NCBI RefSeq assembly: GCF_030409795.1
Contig: NZ_JAUFQN010000019.1
Span: 2,604,001-2,668,000, forward strand
Direction of reading: 5' to 3'
DNA length: 64,000 nucleotides
DNA from: Flavobacterium paronense
GTDB lineage: Bacteria; Bacteroidota; Bacteroidia; Flavobacteriales; Flavobacteriaceae
Positions 32,827 through 40,137 of the stretch are shown here, piece by piece. Within the stretch, counting starts at the first letter, position 1, and every line of letters begins with the position of its first letter. A model generated the notes under the pieces. That model was not told the DNA's origin, ran no database searches, and saw only the letters and a program-made list of their open reading frames with translations. The position numbers were made by a program, and so were the translations under genes.

Positions 32827-34452
32827 TTATAATTGTGGTCCTGCTTTGACTAAACTTTGTCCTTCGGTATTATCTGTATATTGCTCAAAATTCTTGATGA
32901 AAAGTGATGCTAAATTATTGGCTTTTGAATTCCAATCTGAAGCATTATCATAAGTATCTCTTGGATCTAAAATCGATGAATTTACATCATGCAAAGACGT
33001 TGGGACTTGTAAATTGAATATCGGAACCATTTTAGTTTCAGCATTTTCAATTGATCCATCTAAGATAGCATCAATAATGGCACGCGTATCTTTTATTGAA
33101 ATACGCTTTCCTGTTCCGTTCCAACCTGTGTTAACCATATAAGCTTTGGCGTTGTTCTGCTCCATTTTCTTTACTAATTCTTCTCCATATTTTGTCGGAT
33201 GCAATGTTAAAAAAGCTTTTCCGAAACAAGCCGAGAATGTTGGTGTTGGCTCATTAATTCCGCGTTCTGTTCCTGCTAATTTTGCTGTAAATCCGGAAAG
33301 GAAATAATACTTGGTTTGTTCAGGCGTTAGTTTAGAAACTGGTGGCATTACTCCAAAAGCATCGGCTGTCAAGAAAATTACTTTATTTGCGTGACCTGCT
33401 TTTGAAACTGGTTTTACAATATTGTGAATATGATAAATTGGATAAGAAACTCTGGTGTTTTGAGTTACCGAAGTATCTTTGAAGTTGATTATTCCATCAG
33501 CATCAACCGTAACGTTTTCTAATAACGCATCTCTTTTGATGGCGCCATAAATATCCGGTTCGTTAGCTTCGCTCAAATCTATAGTTTTCGCATAACAACC
33601 GCCTTCAAAATTAAAAACGCCTTCGTTATCCCAACCGTGTTCATCATCACCTATTAATTCTCGTTTTGGATCGGTAGACAATGTTGTTTTTCCTGTGCCA
33701 GAAAGGCCAAAGAAAACAGCAACATCACCATTTTCCCCTTTATTTGCTGAACAATGCATAGAAGCAATTCCTTGCAATGGCAAATAATAATTCATCATGG
33801 CAAACATTCCTTTTTTCATTTCGCCACCATACCAAGTACCGCCAATAATTTGGATTTTTTCCGTTAAATTAAAAGCAACATAAACTTCAGAATTTAAACC
33901 ATAATCAGCAAAATGTTTGAAAGAAGTTTTAGAACCATTCATTACAATAAAATCTGGCTCACCAAAATTATCTAATTCTGCTTCTGTTGGACGAATGAAC
34001 ATATTGGTCACAAAATGGGCTTGCCAGGCTACCTCCATGATAAAACGAACTTTTAATCGGGTATTTTCATTGGCACCACAAAAGGCATCTACAACATATA
34101 ATTTCTTTCCTGAGAGTTGATTTGTAGTATTGCTTTTTAATGCTTCCCATGTATTTTGGTTTATGGGTTTATTGTCGTTAACTGCTTTTTCAGAATTCCA
34201 CCAAATGGTATTTTCGGTAATGCTGTCTTTAACAATATATTTATCTTTTGGCGAACGGCCGGTAAAAATACCCGTCATAACATTTACAGCTCCGAGTTCT
34301 GTCAATTGGCCTTTTTCATATCCTTCTAAATTTGGATCTAATTCGTCATTATATAATTTTTCGAAGGAAGGATTGTGTATAATTTCGTAAACATTTTTGA
34401 TTCCGTATTTTTCTAACGAAATCGATTTCGTAATTTGGACGTAGTTCTCCAT
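32827..34452 (-). CDS. pckA: Phosphoenolpyruvate carboxykinase (ATP)
   Basis: ATP-dependent PEPCK converting oxaloacetate to phosphoenolpyruvate at the start of gluconeogenesis; 541 aa from ATG 34452. The Walker A is GLSGTGKTT (249-257). The metal-binding part is [10 protein letters not shown], and GRSPKDKY and [14 protein letters not shown] line the active site. ATG 34452 is chosen because the longer frame (to 34479) has no better N-terminus and starts within 10 bp of the promoter box. It stands alone between two convergent or tandem neighbours. Confidence 0.97.
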   Translation of the reverse strand: MENYVQITKSISLEKYGIKNVYEIIHNPSFEKLYNDELDPNLEGYEKGQLTELGAVNVMTGIFTGRSPKDKYIVKDSITENTIWWNSEKAVNDNKPINQNTWEALKSNTTNQLSGKKLYVVDAFCGANENTRLKVRFIMEVAWQAHFVTNMFIRPTEAELDNFGEPDFIVMNGSKTSFKHFADYGLNSEVYVAFNLTEKIQIIGGTWYGGEMKKGMFAMMNYYLPLQGIASMHCSANKGENGDVAVFFGLSGTGKTTLSTDPKRELIGDDEHGWDNEGVFNFEGGCYAKTIDLSEANEPDIYGAIKRDALLENVTVDADGIINFKDTSVTQNTRVSYPIYHIHNIVKPVSKAGHANKVIFLTADAFGVMPPVSKLTPEQTKYYFLSGFTAKLAGTERGINEPTPTFSACFGKAFLTLHPTKYGEELVKKMEQNNAKAYMVNTGWNGTGKRISIKDTRAIIDAILDGSIENAETKMVPIFNLQVPTSLHDVNSSILDPRDTYDNASDWNSKANNLASLFIKNFEQYTDNTEGQSLVKAGPQL

Positions 34453-34487
34453 AGAAAGTAGTTTGTATTGTATTATCAATTAGGGGA

Positions 34488-34495
34488 CAAAGGTA
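34488..34495 (-). promoter_or_regulatory. -7 box (TACCTTTG) of pckA
   Basis: Exact TAnnTTTG match on the minus strand, 36 bp before ATG 34452. Confidence 0.65.
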
Positions 34496-34533
34496 AAAAT
34501 TAAATTTTAGAAACGATTTTTTTTCTCGAAATA

Positions 34534-34920
34534 TTATGTTTTTTTCTTCCAGATATTCCAAAATAAAAGGCTCCAGCCCAGTAATAATAATACCCCACCT
34601 ATTGGAGTAACAATTCCAATAAATTTAAAATCAACTCCTAGTATTGGTTTTGTGGTAAGCAAATAAATAGACCCCGAGAAGAAAAATACTCCAAAAACCA
34701 CCAATTGAAACACTGTTTTTTTTACCTTTTCATTCAGATAAGTATTCATACCTAAAAACAATAAAAACAATGCATGATACATCTGATATTTTACTCCCGT
34801 TTCAAAAGCACTAAGTTGTTCAACAGACAATTGTTTTTTCAAAGCATGAGCACCAAAAGCTCCTAAAATTATTGCAATGATTCCCATCAAAGCAGCAACG
34901 CTTGTAATTTTTCTTTCCAT
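34534..34920 (-). CDS. DUF423 membrane protein
   Basis: Small inner-membrane protein of 128 aa with four hydrophobic segments, in the DUF423 (YgdD) family: AIILGAFGAHALKKQLS near the N-terminus, a central YQMYHALFLLFLG and a late TPIGGVLLLLGW are all conserved features. Function unknown. It has its own promoter box, 23 bp upstream, and reads toward pckA across a 54-bp gap that also contains the pckA promoter. Confidence 0.92.
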   Translation of the reverse strand: MERKITSVAALMGIIAIILGAFGAHALKKQLSVEQLSAFETGVKYQMYHALFLLFLGMNTYLNEKVKKTVFQLVVFGVFFFSGSIYLLTTKPILGVDFKFIGIVTPIGGVLLLLGWSLLFWNIWKKKT

Positions 34921-34942
34921 ATTAAAAGTCTATACTAAAACA

Positions 34943-34950
34943 CAAATTTA
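34943..34950 (-). promoter_or_regulatory. -7 box (TAAATTTG) of the DUF423 gene
   Basis: Exact TAnnTTTG match on the minus strand, 23 bp before the ATG at 34920. Confidence 0.6.
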
Positions 34951-34989
34951 TTCGTTATCTGAATACTATTAAAGAAATTTCACGTTTCT

Positions 34990-35024
34990 TTTGGTATGTG
35001 AACCATTTTAAAAATTTATTTTTG
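34990..35024 (+). promoter_or_regulatory. Promoter (TTTG-N23-TATTTTTG) of the DUF3108 gene
   Basis: A TTTG at 34990-34993 and an exact -7 box at 35017-35024 are separated by 23 bp, within the range reported for Flavobacterium. The open frame reaches upstream through this element to 34998, so the real start must be ATG 35043. Confidence 0.7.
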
Positions 35025-35042
35025 CAACATCAATTTACGATC

Positions 35043-35795
35043 ATGAAGAAATTATTTTTTATCCTTTGTTGCTTTTTTGCATTTACAACAGCTAAAAGTC
35101 AAACCATTAAAGCTGGTGAAAAACTGGTTTTTGCGGGTTCTTACAACATGAGTGGTTTGATGACGCAATTGGCACAAGTTACCATGTCGACTGAAAATGT
35201 TACCACTTCTAAAAATACTTATTTACATTTGAGTTGTGAATTATCAACCTATAGCAAATGGGATTCCTTTTTTAAAATCAGAGATTTATATGAATCTTAT
35301 GTAAATCCGACGACTTTAAAACCTAGTTTGTATAAACGAAGCATAGACGAAGGCGGTTGGACGAAAAAAGAAAAATACGTTTTCAAAGGAAATGTTGTCA
35401 ACAGCACTTCAAAGAAAAAAAACACTCCCGAAACCCAAAACACCTTTACCATAGGCGGTTCAACACAAGATGTAATTTCGCTTTTGTACAAAGTAAGAAC
35501 TATGGATTTGAGCAAATTCAAAATAGGACAAACGCAATCGTTGATGATTGTTTTTGATGAAAAACAAATTCCGGTTACCCTAAAATATATGGGGAAAGAA
35601 ACGGTTTCTGCCGGAAATTTAGGTAGCAAAGAATGCTACAAACTATCAATTGGAGCCAAAACAGACGCCTTAAAAGGAAAAGACAAAAACCTAATTTGGC
35701 TTACTGCCGACAGCAAAAAAGTCCCAACTTTGCTCAAGTTTAGTATACCCGTTGGAACCGGACAATTAACTTTAACCTCAGCAACTGGCATTTAA
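35043..35795 (+). CDS. DUF3108 secreted protein
   Basis: Exported protein of 250 aa from ATG 35043; signal peptide 1-20 (FFILCCFFAFTTAKS). The mature part is a beta-rich DUF3108 fold: AGEKLVFAGSYNMSGLMTQLAQVTM at its start, DLYESYVNPTTLKPSLYKRSIDEGG in the middle, and a C-terminal LIWLTADSKKVPTLLKFSIPVG. The family is widespread and of unknown role, possibly lipid or cell-wall related. It is followed 2 bp later by a membrane protein and then a saccharopine-dehydrogenase-like gene, all likely one transcript. Confidence 0.9.
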   Translation: MKKLFFILCCFFAFTTAKSQTIKAGEKLVFAGSYNMSGLMTQLAQVTMSTENVTTSKNTYLHLSCELSTYSKWDSFFKIRDLYESYVNPTTLKPSLYKRSIDEGGWTKKEKYVFKGNVVNSTSKKKNTPETQNTFTIGGSTQDVISLLYKVRTMDLSKFKIGQTQSLMIVFDEKQIPVTLKYMGKETVSAGNLGSKECYKLSIGAKTDALKGKDKNLIWLTADSKKVPTLLKFSIPVGTGQLTLTSATGI

Positions 35796-35797
35796 TC

Positions 35798-36124
35798 ATG
35801 AGAAAACTACTTGTTGTCTTAGCAATTATTTTTACGATACTGTCAATCATCTTTTCGGCTTTACCACTCGATACTATAGCTTTTTTACCTATTGGATTAG
35901 GTTTACTTTTTTGTTTGCTATTGCTTAAAAAATCAGAGCCAAATCAAAAAAAACTTCCTAATTTTTTACTTTTTTTATGTGCACTTTCCTCCGTATTTGT
36001 TTTAGGAAAAACACTTCTGATTAAAGATGAAATAGTGAAAGATGTCAAATTTGAAAAAGAAAAAATAGAAACAAAGAAAGAAGCCAAAAAAGAACTTGAA
36101 GATTTAGAAAAGGATTTGGAATAA
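35798..36124 (+). CDS. Small membrane protein with coiled-coil tail
   Basis: Unrecognised 108-aa protein. Three hydrophobic segments lie at about 3-23, 27-45 and 54-72. They are followed by a ~35-residue Lys/Glu-rich tail (EKEKIETKKEAKKELEDLEKD) likely to be a soluble helix or coiled coil. It is encoded 2 bp after the DUF3108 gene and 11 bp before the saccharopine-dehydrogenase-like gene. The spacing argues that it is real, although nothing identifies a function. Confidence 0.7.
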   Translation: MRKLLVVLAIIFTILSIIFSALPLDTIAFLPIGLGLLFCLLLLKKSEPNQKKLPNFLLFLCALSSVFVLGKTLLIKDEIVKDVKFEKEKIETKKEAKKELEDLEKDLE

Positions 36125-36135
36125 AAAATAACAGC

Positions 36136-37509
36136 ATGAGAAACATTTTAATCATTGGTGCCGGACGTTCAGCATCTTCCCTAATAAAATATCTTTTAAG
36201 AAAGTCTACTCAGGAAAACTTAAATGTGACCATTGGTGATTTATCAATAGAATTAGCCCGAAGAAAAACATATAATCACCCAAACGCAAACCCTATTGCT
36301 TTAGACATCAATGATGTTGACCAACGCCAAACCGAAATTCAAAAAGCGGATATCGTTATTTCAATGTTGCCAGCGCACATGCATATTGAAGTCGCCAAAG
36401 ACTGTGTCACTTTCAAAAAAAATATGGTCACAGCTTCTTATATTTCAGATGAAATGCAGAGTTTAGATGAAGCTGTAAAAGCGAATAACTTAGTCTTTAT
36501 GAATGAAGTGGGACTCGATCCCGGCGTTGACCACATGAGTGCTATGAAAGTGATTCATGAAATTGAAGCCAAAGGCGGTAAAATGATTTTATTCGAATCG
36601 TTTTGCGGCGGTTTAGTGGCTCCCGAATCAGATGATAATCTTTGGAATTACAAATTTACTTGGGCACCACGAAATGTAGTTTTAGCAGGACAAGGTGGTG
36701 CCGCCAAATTCATTCAGGAAGGCAAATACAAATACATACCGTATCACAAATTGTTCCGCAGAACCGAATTCTTTCATGTCGAAGGTTTCGGAAAATTTGA
36801 AGGCTATGCCAATCGCGATTCCTTAAAATACAGAAGCATTTATGGTCTTGATGATATCTTGACATTATATCGAGGAACAATCCGTAGAGTTGGTTTTTCC
36901 AAAGCCTGGAATATGTTTGTCCAACTTGGCATGACTGATGATTCTTATGCAATGGAAAATTCAGAAACAATGAGTTACCGTGATTTCATCAATTCCTTTC
37001 TGCCATTTCACGCCTCAGACTCGGTCGAATTAAAAACCCGAATGGCTTTGGGCATTGAACAAGATGATATCATGTGGGACAAATTAATGGAACTCGATAT
37101 CTTTAATGCAAAGAAGATTGTTGGACTCAGAAACGCTACTCCGGCACAAATTTTAGAGCGTATTTTAAACGACAGCTGGACATTACAACCCGAAGACAAA
37201 GACATGATTGTGATGTACCACAAATTTGGCTACGAAATTAATGGCGAACGAAAACAAATAGACTCCAAAATGGTCTGCATCGGCGATGACCAAATCTATA
37301 CCGCTATGGCAAAAACAGTTGGCTTACCGGTTGCAATAGCCACTTTACAAATTTTAAATGGCAACATCAAAACACCTGGCGTGCAATTGCCAATTAGAAA
37401 AGAAGTATACCAACCTATTCTAAAAGAACTGGCAGCCCATGGTGTAGTTTTCAATGAAACCGAGATGCCTTATGTAGGTTATAATCCTGATAAGTTGGTC
37501 GGGAATTAG
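36136..37509 (+). CDS. Saccharopine dehydrogenase family protein
   Basis: NAD(P)-binding oxidoreductase of 457 aa. The Rossmann loop is IIGAGRSASSL (6-16). The family body (MNEVGLDPGVDHMSAMKVI, then ESFCGGLVAPESDDNLWNYKFTW) matches the glutamate-forming saccharopine dehydrogenase (LYS9-like). That enzyme works in the lysine/saccharopine route; here it more likely acts in lysine degradation to alpha-aminoadipate semialdehyde (inference). A Lrp-type regulator follows 211 bp downstream, consistent with amino-acid control. Confidence 0.88.
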   Translation: MRNILIIGAGRSASSLIKYLLRKSTQENLNVTIGDLSIELARRKTYNHPNANPIALDINDVDQRQTEIQKADIVISMLPAHMHIEVAKDCVTFKKNMVTASYISDEMQSLDEAVKANNLVFMNEVGLDPGVDHMSAMKVIHEIEAKGGKMILFESFCGGLVAPESDDNLWNYKFTWAPRNVVLAGQGGAAKFIQEGKYKYIPYHKLFRRTEFFHVEGFGKFEGYANRDSLKYRSIYGLDDILTLYRGTIRRVGFSKAWNMFVQLGMTDDSYAMENSETMSYRDFINSFLPFHASDSVELKTRMALGIEQDDIMWDKLMELDIFNAKKIVGLRNATPAQILERILNDSWTLQPEDKDMIVMYHKFGYEINGERKQIDSKMVCIGDDQIYTAMAKTVGLPVAIATLQILNGNIKTPGVQLPIRKEVYQPILKELAAHGVVFNETEMPYVGYNPDKLVGN

Positions 37510-37519
37510 AGCGTCCGAA

Positions 37520-37626
37520 GCGAATGGTTTGGGCATTTTTGGTTTCCATTTTCCCGCTTTCCGCTTCAATATCTTTGTCAAAGTTTAAAACTTTGACAAA
37601 GATGATTTTCACTACAATCGGGGCTA
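37520..37626 (+). repeat. Dispersed intergenic repeat, copy A (107 bp)
   Basis: Starts GCGAATGG, contains TTCCCGCTTTCCG and ends CAATCGGGGCTA. The centre is a near-perfect palindrome: ATCTTTGTCAAAGTTT (37571-37586) with AAACTTTGACAAAGAT (37588-37603). It matches the inverted copy at 43220-43327 along its whole length. It begins 11 bp after the stop of the upstream gene. Confidence 0.85.
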
Positions 37627-37668
37627 TTGAGGAATGGTCTTTTGCTAAATCAGTTGTCTATTAAACAT

Positions 37669-37703
37669 TTTGATTATAACTTAAAACAAAATCTCTATTT
37701 TTG
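37669..37703 (+). promoter_or_regulatory. Promoter (TTTG-N23-TATTTTTG) of the Lrp-type gene
   Basis: TTTG at 37669-37672 and an exact TAnnTTTG box at 37696-37703 are 23 bp apart. The ATG follows 17 bp after the box, giving a leader of only about ten nucleotides. Confidence 0.65.
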
Positions 37704-37720
37704 CTTTAAATTCATTACTT

Positions 37721-38191
37721 ATGAAGATAAATCAACTACAAATAGAAATTGACGGTATCGACAAAGAAATCCTCCGAAACCTTATGGAAGATGCCCGAAA
37801 ACCAATATTGCAAATTGCCAATAAAATAGGAATTTCAGGCGCTGCTATTCACCAACGTTTGCGAAAACTAGAAGATGCCGGCGTGATTGCCAGCTCTAAA
37901 CTAATTGTTGACAATAAAGTGTTGGGCTATAAAACCATGGCGTTTATTGGGATTTATCTCGACAAAGCATCAAGTAATGCCGAAGCGGTAAAAGAGCTTA
38001 AAAAAATACCAGAAGTTTTAGAATGTCACTATACAACGGGAAACTGGAGTATCTTAATCAAAATGATTTGCCGTGATAACGAACATTTGATGCAGTTGTT
38101 AAACAAAAAAATCCAACCTATTGATGGTGTTTCCAGAACAGAAACGTTTATTTCTTTAGAACAACAAATCGAAAGACAAATTCAGTTGTAA
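37721..38191 (+). CDS. Lrp/AsnC-family regulator
   Basis: Feast/famine transcription factor of 156 aa. The N-terminal winged helix (about 8-58) contains KPILQIANKIGISGAAIHQRLRKLEDAGVI. The C-terminal RAM ligand-binding domain has GYKTMAFIGIYLDKA and the CHYTTGNWSILIKM strand. Such proteins form octamers and bind amino acids. The neighbouring saccharopine-dehydrogenase-like gene makes lysine-related metabolites its likely cue (inference). Confidence 0.93.
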   Translation: MKINQLQIEIDGIDKEILRNLMEDARKPILQIANKIGISGAAIHQRLRKLEDAGVIASSKLIVDNKVLGYKTMAFIGIYLDKASSNAEAVKELKKIPEVLECHYTTGNWSILIKMICRDNEHLMQLLNKKIQPIDGVSRTETFISLEQQIERQIQL

Positions 38192-38770
38192 CTAAACTTT
38201 TATATGGCTCCAGTTTTCGCCACGCTTGATTCGATATATCTGCATTTCACTAATTCCAAATTGTTTTGCCAACATTTTAATACGTGTACTCTGATTAGGG
38301 TTACTCAATATCTTTTTTAAATGAATGACTTTTGTTGTAGTCAGTTTTCTCCCGTCAGCTTTTATATTATGCTCTACTAATTTTCGCATAGAGTCAATTA
38401 CATGAGGGCTTTTCTTATGGTGATCTAGCTTTTCTTGATAAGTCACCCATTTTAAGTTTTTTACCAAATCATTGTCCCGCACATAATCTAAATGCACTAC
38501 ATATTGCTGCTCATCTGATGTTTTTGGAATAAACAATTCGGCTACGAGTTTGTAAATAAATAAAGTTTTACGGACTTTTTTACCATTCACAGTTCTTTCA
38601 TAACGGAAAGTTTTGAAGCCATCTGACACAGAACCTTTCAATAAATTTGCGTCGCTAAAATTTTCTGTAAAACTGATGAGACGGCCATGATTGGAAACGG
38701 CGTATCTAAATTTCAACGGAAAATCTGTTTCGATTTCACGAAACTCTTCGTTTGCATAAATTCTAATCAT
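38192..38770 (-). CDS. NUMOD4/HNH-like protein with C-terminal HTH
   Basis: Protein of 192 aa built like a homing-endonuclease relative. The NUMOD4 motif near the N-terminus (FRYAVSNHGRLISF) is followed by a stretch aligned with the HNH nuclease, VVHLDYVRDNDLVKNLKWVT. In active HNH proteins this usually reads (V)DHID...NN...NLRWVT, so the leading Asp-His pair is here His-Leu-Asp and the match is degenerate. The last ~45 residues form an HTH-like AKQFGISEMQIYRIKRG. Probably a DNA-binding derivative of a mobile endonuclease; nuclease activity is uncertain. It converges with the Lrp gene without a gap. Confidence 0.8.
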   Translation of the reverse strand: MIRIYANEEFREIETDFPLKFRYAVSNHGRLISFTENFSDANLLKGSVSDGFKTFRYERTVNGKKVRKTLFIYKLVAELFIPKTSDEQQYVVHLDYVRDNDLVKNLKWVTYQEKLDHHKKSPHVIDSMRKLVEHNIKADGRKLTTTKVIHLKKILSNPNQSTRIKMLAKQFGISEMQIYRIKRGENWSHIKV

Positions 38771-38789
38771 TTTTGTGGTATTTGATTAT

Positions 38790-38797
38790 CAAACTTA
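38790..38797 (-). promoter_or_regulatory. -7 box (TAAGTTTG) of the NUMOD4 gene
   Basis: Exact TAnnTTTG match on the minus strand, 20 bp before the ATG at 38770. Confidence 0.55.
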
Positions 38798-38899
38798 CGA
38801 AAAAAAAATTCTTTAAGATTCATCCCTTTTGAATAAACTCAAGAATAACAAGGCTTGAGAGAAATGGATTATAAAACCGTTCAGCGAAATACATAAAAG

Positions 38900-38938
38900 A
38901 AAAAAACCGTCTCGTTCCAAAAAACAAGACGGTTTTGT
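38900..38938 (-). terminator. Terminator of the zinc metallopeptidase gene
   Basis: On the minus strand AAAACCGTCT and AGACGGTTTT form a 10-bp stem, extended by GTT/AAC beyond one mismatch, followed by T residues. It starts directly after the gene's stop. Confidence 0.85.
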
Positions 38939-38941
38939 AAT

Positions 38942-39637
38942 TTAATCTCTTCTTCCAAAAACCTGTAATGCCCAATACAACAGTGAAGCTAAAGCTCCGA
39001 TAGCGGCAACTACATAAGTTCTGGCAGCCCATTTTAAAGCATCTTCGGCACCTGCATATTCTTGTTGGCTCAGCATGTTTTTATTCTTTAACCAAGCCAA
39101 TGCTCGGTTGCTGGCATCATATTCGACTGGCAAGGTTATGAAACTAAAGGCCGTTGCAACAGCCATCAATATCAAACCAATAACAGCTACATAAAAACCG
39201 AATCCTAAATGCGCTCCTGCACCCAGAATTAATCCACCAAAAATAAGCCATTGTGAAAGTGTTGAGGAAACGTTTACTATCGGTACTAATTGTGATCGAA
39301 GTTGCAACATATTATATGCTGTAGCGTGTTGCACCGCATGACCACATTCGTGAGCGGCCACCGCAGCAGCCGAGGCATTGCGTTCGCTGTATACCGTTTC
39401 GCTAAGGTTCACCGTTTTATCAGCGGGATTGTAATGATCTGTTAATTGTCCGGGCGTTGAAATAACTTTAACATCATAAATACCGTGGTCGTGTAGCATT
39501 TGTGTGGCGATTTCGGCACCACTCATGCCGTTGCGTAAATGAACGTGTGCGTATTGTTCGAATTTACTTTTTAATTTTGAACTTACAGCAAAACTGACTA
39601 AGGCAATCAAGCCGATTAAAACATAATATCCTATCAT
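38942..39637 (-). CDS. Membrane zinc metallopeptidase (YugP-like)
   Basis: Inner-membrane neutral zinc metallopeptidase family, 231 aa. The metal-binding motif is His96-Glu-Cys-Gly-His100 in AAHECGHAVQHA. A membrane anchor occupies residues 2-20 and two or three hydrophobic segments lie after residue 120. Conserved flanks include GMSGAEIATQML and DHYNPADKTVNLSE. Members are conserved across bacteria and thought to degrade membrane proteins or peptides, but the substrate is unknown. It ends in a clear terminator and may be co-transcribed with the small gene upstream. Confidence 0.93.
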   Translation of the reverse strand: MIGYYVLIGLIALVSFAVSSKLKSKFEQYAHVHLRNGMSGAEIATQMLHDHGIYDVKVISTPGQLTDHYNPADKTVNLSETVYSERNASAAAVAAHECGHAVQHATAYNMLQLRSQLVPIVNVSSTLSQWLIFGGLILGAGAHLGFGFYVAVIGLILMAVATAFSFITLPVEYDASNRALAWLKNKNMLSQQEYAGAEDALKWAARTYVVAAIGALASLLYWALQVFGRRD

Positions 39638-39708
39638 GATTTTATAAAATTAGTTTTTATACTTTTAACAAATTGTAAGCCAATGTCTTTATAATGACAT
39701 CTTGGCAT

Positions 39709-39894
39709 TTATCTGCAAATCGTTATAAAAGCAACCAATTCTGCTGCTTCATAATACGTAAAGTTGACGCTTACTATTTCGTAGCCTGCATTTGCTTTTT
39801 CGTTCAGAAAGTGTTCCACCTTATCGGTTAGCTTTTCTTTCATGCTGCTGAAACCAGCTTTTTCTACAATGGTGTGGATTTCGTGTTTTTTCAT
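39709..39894 (-). CDS. Small protein, DUF4177-like pattern
   Basis: Short protein of 61 aa. The pattern DKVEHFLNEKANAGYEIVSVNFTYYE...LVAFITI resembles small alpha/beta proteins such as DUF4177, where a helix precedes 'GyEiVsv'. The frame has a good ATG and lies 71 bp before the metallopeptidase gene on the same strand, so it may be translated from the same message. No function is suggested. Its small size lowers confidence. Confidence 0.55.
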   Translation of the reverse strand: MKKHEIHTIVEKAGFSSMKEKLTDKVEHFLNEKANAGYEIVSVNFTYYEAAELVAFITICR

Positions 39895-39994
39895 GATTTT
39901 GTTTTTCTTCTTATACGGGAAAATAAAAAAAGGTTACACCTTTTTTTAAAATCTGCCTGTCCGCAAATGTCCGATTGATAGCTTTTTTTAGATA

Positions 39995-40073
39995 CTTTGT
40001 TCGATCTTTGTTCGATCTTTGTTCGGTAACGCTTCGGTAAAATGGCACTTTTACCGAAGAAAGCCCGAACAAA
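39995..40073. ncRNA. Candidate structured element: 11-bp tandem repeat plus nested hairpin
   Basis: CTTTGTTCGAT repeats in tandem at 39995, 40006 and 40017 (last copy one mismatch). The last copy begins an outer stem TTTGTTCGG/CCGAACAAA (40018-40026 with 40065-40073). This encloses CTTCGGTAAAA/TTTTACCGAAG (40032-40042 with 40049-40059), an 11-bp stem with a 6-nt loop. No gene covers it convincingly. It could be an RNA, a recombination site or a protein target. Confidence 0.45.
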
Positions 40074-40081
40074 TACAAAAG

Positions 40082-40114
40082 AAAACCCCAAACTCTATTG
40101 GAATTTGGGGTTTT
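40082..40114 (-). terminator. Terminator of leuS
   Basis: AAAACCCCAAA and TTTGGGGTTTT form an 11-bp stem with an 11-nt loop, 24 bp past the leuS stop; on the minus strand it is followed by TTTTC TTTT. Confidence 0.8.
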
Positions 40115-40137
40115 AGTTTTGGAATTTATTCTATTAT

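Noticed and set aside
37510..37720. Remnant of a protein-coding gene
   Set aside because: The segment has no codon structure and matches the inverted intergenic copy at 43220, so it is a non-coding repeat.
39891..40091. 66-aa minus-strand open frame
   Set aside because: It runs across the leuS-terminator flank, the nested hairpin and the 11-bp tandem repeat. Its basic sequence matches no family, so a structural element is the better explanation.
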